DNA of 64,000 nt from Diphasiastrum complanatum (Eukaryota > Streptophyta > Lycopodiopsida > Lycopodiales > Lycopodiaceae), in NCBI GenBank assembly GCA_029204225.1, contig CM055101.1, positions 60,469,340 to 60,533,339 on the forward strand, read 5' to 3'. Of the stretch, positions 24,848-35,690 are shown piece after piece (position 1 is the first letter of the stretch; the number at the start of each line of letters is the position of its first letter). The notes beneath the pieces were generated by a model. That model was given only the letters and a program-made list of their open reading frames with translations. It did not search any database and was not told the origin of the DNA. The translations under genes and the position numbers were made by a program.

Positions 24848-25525
24848 TGTGAAATTTCCACAAGTTCACACGTGTAAAAAAAAGTGTGAATGATCTTCCT
24901 AAGCTTTGTATTTGCACATAGATCAATTGTAGCTTGAAAATCAAGATCTATCTCTAGATTCTATGGCTAAATCACAATCTAGCAAGCTATAAAACAATAA
25001 TTGATTACTTTCACGCGTGTTGAAAAAGTACAAAGAAAAATAATATATGAGTAGAGTCTTCTCCTCCAATAAAAAGAGAATGGACAATTCAAGAAATCCA
25101 AAATGACAAGAGAATAGGTTAAAAGATTGATTCATCAACAAATTAGTGAGAGAACTCACTTACATATATAGTGAATGGTACTAGCTCGAGGTAAATCAAG
25201 CCTTGAACCTCATTGGTCCACTTCTAAGAGTAGTTTCTACCAAAACCTTGACACCTACCACTTTGCATGTTAAGAAATGCAACTTTAACTACATTTTTCC
25301 TACACGTGTCACTAATATGTACATATGTACAAATGTTCATGCATGTGCCAATACAAGTCTTAGTTTGCTTTGCATGTCACTTTTGACAAACTTGATTTAA
25401 TGCATGTGAAGTGGCTCGAGTTCCTACCAAGCAAAATTTGGCCTTTTCATGTTCTACATCTATATGCATGATGGAAAACTTCATCAACCCCAAAAGTCAA
25501 GATAGATGGCTTTTTATTTTCAACA
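24848..25525 (-). repeat. 5' LTR of copia A
   Basis: 678 bp. It is longer than the 3' LTR by a stretch at about 25050-25195. Terminal TG...CA in element orientation, flanked outside by TTAAA. Confidence 0.93.
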
Positions 25526-25530
25526 TTAAA

Positions 25531-27234
25531 TTGTTAAAAACATGGAAAATTGATACATATATGCCTTTTCTTTAAATTTGCCTATGCCATTACAAGTGTA
25601 TCCCTAAACATATCCTTCCAAAGGGGGAGAAAAGAGAGCAATGTTTCTATTTTGATTTCCTTGCATGGCCTACATTCCAAGCATCGTTTCTCAATTCACT
25701 ATCTCAACACACAATCTCATACATAAGATTAATTAAATTCAATAACTTGTGAAGTCAAATAAATCACAATGCCTCTTTCCATCATGGCAATTACCAAATG
25801 ACATCAACAAAAAGTCAAAATATAATTGTGAAGAAGCTTTGGGTGGAATGCGACTCCAGTACTAAGCTTGATAAGATTAACTTACAGAAATGAAACAATT
25901 GTTTTGAGTTTTCTAAATATATCTAGAATCAATATGCACAGAAGTAAATTTCACTTGTTATGGCCCTTGGAATGCTATTGGAGTCCATATACAAGTTATG
26001 ATAAGCATCACTAAACATGTTGAAAATAGTCCACATTTTGATGAGATGACAAGCTTCCACACTAGGGTCTCGATTTCTTTTATCATGCTACATGTGAAAA
26101 GAACAAATACAATAGCATTATTATGCAGAATATGTACATTGTACATACCAAGCAGGCCATGCCCATGCAGCCAAGGCTCCAAATGTCAAAGTGAAGCAGC
26201 CAAGAATCAAACTAGGCACAATTTTCACTCTTATCCAACTCAACAATTGTGCAGGACATGTTGCATTTGTTTCATGTTCCTATTATTATATATGGAATTC
26301 AATATGCTACTTAAATCAATGGATGTAATACTCGATCTTGAACTTTAAATTATGAATACCAAGCTTCTATTGAAAATCCAAATACTCAAATCTTGATCTT
26401 GGCAATTGCATATGATCAATGTGCCACAATTATAAATGAATAAATCAGAACAATTTGAATATAGAATCTATATCACTACAAAATTTAACTTTAAACACAA
26501 GTATAGACTCAATCATGTACAACTTGTACAAAAAAAACCCCATGAAACCAAATATGAAACGACCCCATGAAATCTTTGCTATCCTCATTCAACAAAACAT
26601 GATACAATACAAAGTAAGCATTACTTTAGCTTTTTCACTTACGTACTCCCAAGTAGAATGCAAGCGAGGAATATAGATCGGCAAAAGTAACGAGCCATAC
26701 AATATCATAAAGACAAAAATATTGCAGTAAAATATTACATATGGAACAAAAAGCAAAATAAACCTTAAAAACTCAAACTTTTGATAGCATGAAATCGACG
26801 TTGGAACCAAAAACCATCAACTTCAACAATCATAGCATGAACTACATTCTATGATATCCCTGAGGACTGTCTAAAACTAAGTTGAACCAGAGGAGACTTC
26901 CAGATCTGCGGGAAGCTAACAGCTTTAAAATGTTATATCATAATTTCATAAAGTCAATTCAACTCCATCGAGTTAACAACTACCTAAAAAATATCACGCA
27001 GTCAATTTAATCTCCACTAACTTAATCATATGAGTGCAACATTCTTAAGTTCTTCAAAAATTCAGGTTTCAACAAAAATTGTGTCATTTCATAATGAATA
27101 GAGATGCTTTCCCACTTCCTAATGTATTCTTGCAGATACTTCTTTCAAAACCCAAAACTTTTCAAGAGTACAACTATCCATGTGCATTGTGAACAGATTC
27201 TTTTGATAGCATTTTTGCTGATCATACATTCGCC
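25531..27234. other. No recognised gene
   Basis: AT-rich DNA between copia A and the MITE. ORFs at 25958-26182, 25998-26348, 26455-26676 and 26589-26810 overlap on both strands and show no domain. A tgggtggaatgc stretch at 25850 resembles part of the repeat near 12270. Confidence 0.55.
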
Positions 27235-27695
27235 AATTGTAGCATAGTGACCACGGAACGTCGGAATGTGGCTTTTTAGACGTGCCACGCATTCCCAACG
27301 CGCTCTTGTTGGGAACGTGCTCGGGAACGTGAGTTTGGGAACGTGACCAGGGAACGCGTTCCTAAGGAATGGGAACGTGATTGGGAACGCATTCCCTGGT
27401 CACAGTTTCTACAAAGACTCAAAAACAAGATAAATGGAGGAAGCCTTGGGAACGTGTTCCCTGGTCACAATTTCTGCTAAGACCTAAAAACAAGATAAAT
27501 GAAATAGAATTGTTTATATTATGTGTAATTTCAATACAAAATTTTATAAAATTCAAATTTTGATGTGTACGTGTATGTTTTGATTATATGTTATTATGTT
27601 GATATGGCATTCCATTCCCGTTCGCATTTTTTCAGGGACGTTTTCGTCCCTGTTCCCGTGCTCGTTCCCGGATCCCTGGTCACTATGAATTGTAG
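27235..27695. mobile_element. hAT-like MITE with 8-bp target duplication
   Basis: The element 27243-27687 (445 bp) begins catagtgaccacggaacg and ends in the reverse complement catagtgaccagggatcc, giving terminal inverted repeats of about 17 bp with mismatches. AATTGTAG flanks it at 27235-27242 and 27688-27695, an 8-bp duplication as made by hAT transposases. Inside are about ten copies of GGGAACGTG/GGGAACGC-like motifs in both orientations and a duplicated tttct-c-aagac-caaaaacaagataaatg stretch. There is no transposase ORF. It lies just downstream of the TIM13 stop side. Confidence 0.85.
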
Positions 27696-28010
27696 CTAAC
27701 GATCAGGAATCAAAAAGCAAAATCCAGCAAGTGAACTACTTTATTATCAAGACATGGAGCAACCAAAAACAGTTCATCCGCATAACAACAATCTTTCCAG
27801 AACTCTGCATTTGCAATATCAAGAGCATGCCTCTTCCAAAATTAATTTTTATCAAAGGGTGTTTGAACAGTTTTCTGAAGTTTCAAATGCTCAAGAATGT
27901 AAGAGGAGTTAGATTATTTGGGGGAAAAATTTCATGTCTACTGAAAATTCAATATTTTCTAAACTGGCTTGCAATCACAAAAAACTCATCTAATTGTCCT
28001 ATCGTGGCAT

Positions 28011-29476
28011 ACTACTCAGTACTGAACGACTAATGATACCTGTAGCTTCAATGTAACGCTCCACACACCTTGATATACAACTACTTTCACTGCCACTCAA
28101 ACTGGTGCCAGGCTTAGTTACGCATTTTGCAAAGCACTTTTCTCTTAGAGTCTGCACAAACAAAAACATACATCACTTTACAGGATCTTCACTATTAGAT
28201 AGTTCATAGGAACCAATGAATGAATTGCTGAATATGAATCATGTGATAGTAGCTACAGATTTTTGCTGAATGCTGGCGGACAAAAAAAACCTTGGCTAGA
28301 TGACCTGCTGCTTCGGCTTAAGCATAATCGGAATGACAAAGAACAAATGTTTGGACGACAAATCAACATCATCATGAAAACAAAGGCAAAGTACATTTAC
28401 ATGTTTGCGTGTAAGATACTTATTCCAAGGTTGAACTTCGATATCATGATCATGCAAGCACTACCATATTAACTACACTATCAACCAATCTTTCAAACAA
28501 TAAATGCCAAGGAAAGAGCAGAAGTGATGGAAATCAACGTTTAGTGAATGGAAAGAAGAGGGAAAAACAAACGAGACAAAAACTTCAAAAAGTTCATCTT
28601 TAATTCACGTATTCTCTGGAACATCGTAAACTTGAAAGCAAAATGAGCAATTCACCTAGGAAAACAGGTGCTGCCTGGTCACATTGGTACTGGAAACTAT
28701 ATTAGTGCTAGAGGATTTAGAAACATTGGGAAAAAAGGTTGAAAGCTGTGTTGAATTTCGGCTAGATACAGACTTCCTTGGACTTCGCAAAAATAAACAA
28801 ATATTCGGTCAAAATCAAAATGGAAAGATAATGAACAACGAATCACCAAGCAATTAAAAGTATCTCAAACCAATATGCTGAGCATTGTAATATAGACTAA
28901 AAGTTTTTCTTATAAACTTGTACAAGGTCTGAAATTCTTTACCACTGACTGAGGTATCACAACACATGGCACCAGTGCATGCCATCAGCCTACACTGGGT
29001 TCAGATGGGCTCTTTCTATAAAATAGAATGGGAGGAGAACTTTTGATTGCCCTTTTCTTGTGTCAAAGATCTTAACAGTTCCGCATTGTAGTGGCGGCGG
29101 CTCAATGGCGGCATTACTATAGTAACATCATTAAATTCACAACCCTTGACCTTTAACAACGGGACGTATAGCACAAAATCAAAGCACATCATATCTGAAA
29201 AAATAGCAGTTATTTTTTAGCCGTACTTTTTGCTGGAAGAAACATAGCCTATTCAAAAACAGAATTTATGTAAGCAGGAAGAGCAAACAAATATCAGTTA
29301 TATATCTTTCATAGGAAATGCTTGGACTAAAAAGAAAAAAGAAGAAAGAAGAGGAAAAGTACCCCAAAAAACTCCTCTGCATATGCCTGAGCAAGCTGCT
29401 GCTTCACTTGATCCATCAGAACTTCAGGAGAAGGACCAGATCGCCCCGATTGTGACGATGATGAATAGGGATCCAT
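28011..29476 (-). CDS. TIM13: Mitochondrial import translocase subunit TIM13
   Basis: Small Tim chaperone of the mitochondrial intermembrane space. With TIM8 it escorts hydrophobic precursors to the TIM22/SAM machinery. Two exons on the minus strand, 29476-29363 and 28151-28011, give 84 residues, close to the usual 85-90. The intron (29362-28152) has GT and AG ends and joins in phase 0. The start MDPYSSSSQSGRSG leads to MDQVKQQLAQAYAEEFF. Exon 2 holds the twin CX3C signature, CFAKC and CISRC, with the spacing KPGTSLSGSESS, then VERYIEATGIISR. The protein ends SVTE. No signal peptide is expected because import depends on the Cys motifs. The 1.2-kb intron covers several spurious ORFs. Exon sizes are below common ORF cut-offs. 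Confidence 0.93.
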
Positions 29477-29525
29477 ATCTTCTTCTTCTCCGTTTCTTTC
29501 CTTCCCACTACATTCAATCGAACAG

Positions 29526-29534
29526 AAACCCTAA
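29526..29534. promoter_or_regulatory. Telo-box upstream of TIM13
   Basis: AAACCCTAA (plus strand) lies 50 bp before the TIM13 start codon. Telo-boxes at this position are common in plant genes for ribosomal and mitochondrial housekeeping proteins. Function here is inferred from motif and position only. Confidence 0.5.
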
Positions 29535-29599
29535 TTATGTTTTTATGAAGCCTCTTCTATTGTTGGTTGCAGAAAATAATTAGTCTTTAAGTATTTGCC

Positions 29600-31310
29600 C
29601 TAAAATTAAATAGTTAAGTTTTCAGAAAATCAAGTATTTGTTCTAAATTAAAGAGAGAAGTGTCATCACAAAAATTACCACTTGAAATCCAAGCACTTAA
29701 ATTAAGTATATGCCCAAAATCTCCCAATGCCAATGTGGAAATCCCTAGAATTATAGAGAATTTTTGGCAAAAAAATAAGCGCTGAAAACATTAAAATATT
29801 CACTTAAACTATCAAAACCTCGTCATGGTGTAGATGTCCAATCTCCTTAAATCCAAGAGAGAAATTGAAAAGGGACAAAGTGTTGGAAATTTGCACAATT
29901 TTGAAAAGCACATCTAAAAGAGTCCAGATTTTCAAAATTTGCCAAAAGCAGCTCTAGCTTATCTAGCCAAGTCAAGGGAGTCAAGGGAACCAAGGGAAAA
30001 TTAGTAAACGATCATGCATTACTTTGAAGAGGTCTTTGGCCACTTCTTCTTCGACTATCAGTACTTCAAATGTCTATGGCTAGTTCTCCAAGAACCGCTT
30101 ATCCAAAGACTACACAATTGCACTCATTGTGTTGTAGGAATACAGTTGGTGGAATTAAATTGATTAAGAAAAAACTCACATACAATTCAATGGCCTCCTT
30201 TTGAAACTCAATTTCAAATCACCAAATCAATCTCCTCTCAAGTTAGGTGAAAATCCATCATGTGATAAGAAGATTGATTGACCTTTCTTGCCCTAATATG
30301 TCAATCCTACCTAACCCTAAAGTTTTGCCAATTTGACGGTTAAGTTGATCAACCACCTCCATGATTTGAGGAGTTTGGCCCTACAATTTAATAATCGTGA
30401 CCAAACAAACCTAACTAACCCTATGAATGAGATCAAACCTATCTAGGGTGGCCTTGACACGTGTGGGACCCACCTATGTACAAATTTACATAGTTTAATC
30501 AAGCTAAAATTGCCAATTTTGACAAGTTTTCACACTCCTCAAATTTAGCTTGATAAAACTATGGTGCATCTATCTACAACTCTAAGAGCTAATTTGTGCT
30601 TGTTGAATACTTTTAGAAGTGTCTTAGAAAAAATCTAGCTACAAACAAGGAACTTTTGAGAGTCCGATAGAGAATGATGTCCATGAAGGATCTTTCACCA
30701 CCTCTTAAAGGATCCCTTACAAGATGTTCCACAGATGTGTCTATATACATGTAGCACACTTCAAAACTATACATCATGCCAAGCTATGAATTCCAAGGCA
30801 TTTTGTGCACTTGACGATATACCTCTTAAGCTATTAAGTGCATAAAGAATGTTGTCAAATCCAACTTGCCTTGCTTGATTCATATGAGTGAGCCTTAATG
30901 ACTCCATCTTGTTACTTAATGATTTTCTTGGAGTCCTCGAGCCTTGAGCTTGATGCTCCTCTTGAATTGACTCCAAGCTATCAATGATTTGGATTGGTTG
31001 ATGATTTACACATGCTTCTTCAAACTTATAGTTCTTCCCTTAATAGAATATTACATCTCCATTAATTATCGTACTCTCTTAGTAGAGGAAATGCAAATCC
31101 AGTAAGCTTTTCTTGAAGAGCAATATCCTACCATTATTCTTGTCATTGATGTAGAATTTTCTTTGGTCATTACACTCAAATATTTCCAAAGCAAACATGC
31201 TAAATGATGATTTATCCTTTATGACACCATTATTCAAACTATTACAAAAATAGTTATCCAGTGAAATTGCTTTATCAACAACAAATGTAGATTGGAAAGC
31301 ATTCAACTGG
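29600..31310. other. No recognised gene between TIM13 and copia B
   Basis: AT-rich DNA. The stretch 30455-30535 (cacgtgtggga, then catagtttaatcaagcta) resembles 5602-5660, so a dispersed repeat or LTR fragment is likely. Minus-strand ORFs at 30767-30976 and 31079-31306 could be 3' parts of copia B, but no diagnostic motif was seen. No LTR pair for copia B could be recognised. Confidence 0.5.
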
Positions 31311-31319
31311 ACTTCCTAT

Positions 31320-32016
31320 CCACCTTATTCCCTGCAAATCAGCATCCGAATAGGCCCTCAAAGAAATGTTAGATCCATGATACAAAATGCCAAAGTTCTT
31401 GGTGGTTGAGATGTACCTCAACACCCTTTTAGCATGTTTCCAATGACAAACCAATGGATTTTCATAGAATCTTGGCTAACTTAGATCTGGTCTAGTTATA
31501 GTAAGATAGATTAGGGAGCCTATAAGTCTTCTATATAGTGTGATGTCCTCAAAGGATGCTTCACATCACTATTAGAGACTTTTACATTTTGCTCCATAGG
31601 AGTATCTACTCATTTACAATTTTCATTTCAAATTTCTCTAAGATAGAAAATGCATATTTGGATTGACAAATAAAACTCAAATCCTTTTCTCTTGATACTT
31701 CTATGCCTAGTATGAACTGAAGAACACCAAGATCCACCATCTTGAACTCTCTAGACAATGCTATTTTCACTTATTTTATACCATCATGATCATTACCACT
31801 AAGAATAATGTCATCTACATACAAAATGAGAATGATGACTTTACCATCATTAAATCTCAAGTACAAAGAAGGTTCATAAGCACTTACAACAAAATGAATG
31901 GATGTTAAGAAGGCATTCAACCTACAGTACCAAGCTCTAGGTGCTTGCTTGAGCCCATAAAGGCTCCTTTGCCACAAACATACTTTTTCTTTTTGATATT
32001 CCAACCTCATGAAGAT
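31320..32016 (-). pseudogene. Copia B, distal half: RT end and RNase H start
   Basis: Minus-strand continuation of the RT interrupted by the chromovirus. From 32011: MRLEYQKEKVCLWQRSLYGL, KQAPRAWYCRLNAF, YEPSLYLRFNDGK and the catalytic ILYVDDIILSGND (about 31800). Then, through several stops, LGIEVSREKDLSF, LTRPDLS, KRVLRYISTTKNFGILYHG and AYSDAD. It joins in frame to EEEIF of the proximal half across the AAGAT target duplication. Confidence 0.9.
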
Positions 32017-32511
32017 TATAAAGTCCACACAACAGGATTCTAGCCTAAGCATACCATACAAAGCAACAACACAAAGGAACAGTGGTGGATAAACCAACCA
32101 AACCAAACCTAGATCGAACGGATCTAGCCCCCAAGCTATGGATCAATCATAGTCATGGAAAGAGGAGTCACACCAGCAGCATGTAGCTACCAATCACAAA
32201 ATCAGGCATACATTAGTGAGAGCCCAGCAGGTATACTTATACCCTCCAAGGCCCATGCACCACTAGCAGTGCACTGTGACACCTCACTGGACACCTCTGC
32301 AGCCTATCTGGGCCACGTCATCTAGTTCCCTAATGACTCACTGATAGACCCATACCATCTCCACCAGCATGTGTTTAGGCCTACAACCATTAATTATGAC
32401 CATGTACACATAAGGGCCCCAATTCTCTTATAGTCACAATTAACTTATGGGTTGTTGGACTACCGGTCTCTAGCATGGACACACTACTCGAGACCAGTCA
32501 TGGGCATGACA
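32017..32511 (-). repeat. 3' LTR of the chromovirus
   Basis: 495 bp matching 42036-42514 closely. In element orientation it starts TGTCATGCCCATGA and ends GGACTTTATA, so the right end is not the usual CA. It carries an insertion of about 15 bp near 32420 relative to the 5' LTR. Confidence 0.93.
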
Positions 32512-32525
32512 TTCTCCCCCCTTAT
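32512..32525 (-). other. Polypurine tract of the chromovirus
   Basis: On the minus strand aaggggggagaa directly precedes the TGTCATG start of the 3' LTR, as required for plus-strand priming. Confidence 0.88.
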
Positions 32526-32579
32526 TCAAGTTTTGTCCTCAAAACTTAAAACTGGGAAAGCTCATCCTTAGCTTCCCTC

Positions 32580-33029
32580 CTATTCCCAGGAATCATCATC
32601 GTCCGTACATCCCCTCCATCGAACCAGATGCTCGGTAACTATACGATTTCTCAATCGTTTAGTTCTTGTATCCAAGATCTTTTTGGGTTCAAGACAAGAT
32701 ACACCCGATGATTCATCCAACAGGTCCAACTGATCTCCAGATCCAAGATGCTCTCCTTCACGCAGACTCTTTTTGAGACGACTTATGTGAAATACGGGAT
32801 GCACTTGCGATCCTTTTGGGAGTTCCAATTGGTAAGCTAAGGATCCGATCTTTTTCAAGATCTTAAACGATCTTCTATATCTAGGGGACAACTTATAATG
32901 CTTGTCGGTACGCATTACACTTGAATACTTTGAGATTTTCAAATATACCCAGTCTCCCACTTGGAAGTCTCTCGGTAATCTTTTCATATTTGGAAATTTT
33001 CTACACAACTGGTCCACGACTGCCGCAAT
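32580..33029 (-). pseudogene. Chromovirus integrase C-terminus and chromodomain
   Basis: From about 33029: HYDPIAAVVDQL, FQVGDWVYLKISKYSSV, YKLSPRYRRSFKILKKIG, YQLELPKGSQVHPVFHISRL (the GPY/F-type module of gypsy integrase). Then ILDTRTKRLRNRIVTEHLVR and WRGCTDDDDSWE, which is the chromodomain end. The chromodomain is thought to guide insertion to marked chromatin. The middle of the integrase, including its catalytic Glu, is missing between 33029 and 38200. Confidence 0.9.
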
Positions 33030-34599
33030 TGGATCATAATGTCTTATTATTATAGGTGGTTGACATTCTCAAAATCGGAGAGCTCTCAGCAACTCTACAA
33101 CTTGTATGCTCGAGTACTTTCCATGTGTCTCTTTGTTTTTCACTTGTATTTGCCATTGACAGTTTCATCTTTGGTTTCTTGGCAGATTCTAACTCTTGGG
33201 AGGTCTGTATCCTCCATTTTCTTCTGGGTGTCTCCGTGGTTCTTCCCTCAGTTGAAGTTCTAGTCTCAAGGAAAACCTTTGATCTGTAGGTTACACAAAC
33301 TTGATTTATCAGTCTCAAGGGGATGGACTCGTCAACAAAAATTGGGTGGTAGGAACAGATTTGGATGGACGGTTTAATAACGGTAAGGGAACATGATGAA
33401 GTCTTGGTGAAAAGGTGAAGGAACTGATAGTTCTACAGTTGCAGCCTTGGATCCTTGCAATGTTGAGCTTTGACCACCACTTGCTGGGTGAGGAATTCGC
33501 TTTATTTTGCAGGTTCATGGTTGTCTTCATCTTTCTTTTTCTTTTCTGTAGCTCTTTCTTTTGATCCGTTACTTTCGGATCTCTTTGGGCTTCATAAGAG
33601 GGGATTCAACTATCATTGCTCCAGAGAGTTTCTTTTGATCAAGGTTGATCTGACTCATTTGTTGCTTAAGTTTTGTCCCTTCTCCTCAGCTTCTTGGATC
33701 TTTCTCTTTATTTGTTCTGGCTGCTTCGCCTGCTTCTTAGTTGATCATCCATTGTAGTTAGTCTCCGCAAGACATTTGCAATGATCTTTCAACTGCTTGG
33801 GAGGACTTTAAAAAACTAGGGATTTCTCAGAAGAAATGTAAACTGATGAAAAACAAACTGATGGAAGGAAGGGTGGTAGTGACAACGTTAGATGTTTTGA
33901 CGATAGGCATGAAAATGGATGCAAATGTATGACGAGAGGTTGGTTGAAGAAGGAGACTGATTTCCCAATGCTTGTGTTTCCCTTTATGGAGATCTTCGTC
34001 ATGGCTAGGGTACTTCTTCTGATTGAGTCTCTTTGGATTACCCATCTGCCTTCTTTAGCCTTGTCATTTTCATATTTGACTTGTGACCTTGGCTGTCGAT
34101 CTTGCTGGTGTTGTTGTTGGCAGCGTAACTGCTCCAGTGGATCCAAGCAGATCCACCCTCTCCCCCTCCCAAAATCTATTGGTGGGGATGTTGTTGCTGG
34201 TAACTGGTCATGCTCAGGATTGGATCAGCGTGTGGAACACGTAGTTGAAACTCGTTGAACATGTGACTGGACTAAAGATTGAACAAATTCTAACTAAATT
34301 TGTTTCGATCTTGCTGTAGTTGACTCAAAATTGAATATGATGATGAGATGCAGGAATCAACTCTAATTTGACATGGATTTCGCATATTTCTCAAAAAATT
34401 CTAAACTGTTGTACAAGATAATCAGAAGATGGATAGATGAATGAAAATGTGTTCTGGAGATGCTCTACAGAAGACTTTCGTGCAGTAGCTATTTCTCATG
34501 CAAAAATCAATCCCACAAAATAGGTGAAGAGAAACAAGGAAATAAGCAAACGTTATGGAGAGTTAGAATTGTATGGCACTTGTCGAACAAAAACACTAA

Positions 34600-34870
34600 T
34601 CGTCAGTTGAGATCTAACACAGGTCGTCGGTCGAGATCTAATACTGATGTGCATCGGTTGAGATCTGATAGCAGGCCGTTGGTCAAGATCTCATTGAGGG
34701 CTGTCGGTCGAGATGTAACTGTAGCGCATCGGTCGAGATCTGAGAGAATGGGTGTCAGTCGAAATCTGAGAGATGGCTCCGGCTCTGGTGGAAGCAGGCC
34801 GTTGGTTGAGATTGACTGAGGTCGTCGGTTGAGATTGACTGAGGCCGTCAGTTGAGATCTGTGGCTTCGG
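34600..34870. repeat. Minisatellite, second array
   Basis: About eight diverged units of the GTCGGT(T/C)GAGATCT type with a period of about 30-36 bp, followed at 34920-35400 by looser tggatgcggt/tgcggtggt repeats. Confidence 0.75.
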
Positions 34871-35456
34871 CTCTGGTGGAGACTTTAGCCTGAGGGAGCT
34901 GGAGGTGTGTGAAGGGCTATGTGGAGGAAGATGTGATGACGACTAAATGGGATGCGGTCATTTACAATGGAATATGGTCGCAACGGCCCAGAGCAGGCAC
35001 GACTATTCAAGGTGAAGTGCGGTCAAAAATGGCGTGACCGTTCAAGGGCGAGTTGTTGTGGATTGCGATTTCTACGGTGAACGAATGGTAAGCAGCTGTT
35101 GTGGTGGGGATACGGTCAACTGCGGTGGTAATGCGGACAGCTGCGGTGGTGCTGTTGTTGTGACGATGGAAGGCACCCAAGACAATGGAATGCAGGTGTT
35201 ACGATAGATTGCAGTGTCTAGGGTGAACGAGTGGGATGCGGCTACTTGCAGTGTTCATGATGTGGGGAGGTTGCGAAGGTATGCTGTTGTAGTGTGATTA
35301 TGGATGGATGCGGACTTATGCGGTTGTAAGGCTGTTGTTGCAGTGGGTGTGGTCGAGGGTAGCCATAAGGAGTCTAATTACGGTTTGATGCGGCTGCAAT
35401 GGGCGAATGCGATATGTGAAAGTGATAAGGTTCTGCTTCTGTCTAGGACATATAGA

Positions 35457-35690
35457 ACTGCGTCGGTTGAGAATTGAAGCAGGCCATCGGTTGAGATGTG
35501 ATACAGGCTGTCGGTTGAAAATTGAGACAGGCCGTCGGTTGAGAATTGAAGTAGGCCGTCGGTTGAAATATGATACAGGGCCGTCGGTTGAGATCTGAAT
35601 CTTGCCGTCCGTTGAGATCTGATACAATGTCATCGGTTGAGATATGATGCAATGCCGTCAGTTGAGATCTGATAGTGTGTGTCGTTTGAG
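35457..35690. repeat. 33-bp minisatellite (copy B)
   Basis: About seven units with core GTCGGTTGAGA. On the plus strand it translates as an 11-residue repeat (RLRIEAGHRLR...). This is the period, not evidence of a protein. Confidence 0.8.

Larger units (their letters stand above)
19177..25530 (-). mobile_element. Copia element A with LTRs and TTAAA target duplication
   Basis: A full-ended Ty1/copia element reading right to left. The 5' LTR is 24848-25525 and the 3' LTR 19182-19705. Both run from TGTGAAATTTCC to ttttcaaca on the plus strand, so in element orientation each starts TGTTGAAAA and ends TTTCACA. Target duplication TTAAA lies at 19177-19181 and 25526-25530. The primer site abuts the 5' LTR. 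Inside are gag, an RT and an RNase H, but protease and the integrase core are missing and the RT-RNase H junction is occupied by family-X copy 2. Frameshifts and stops show that it is inactive. Confidence 0.92.
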
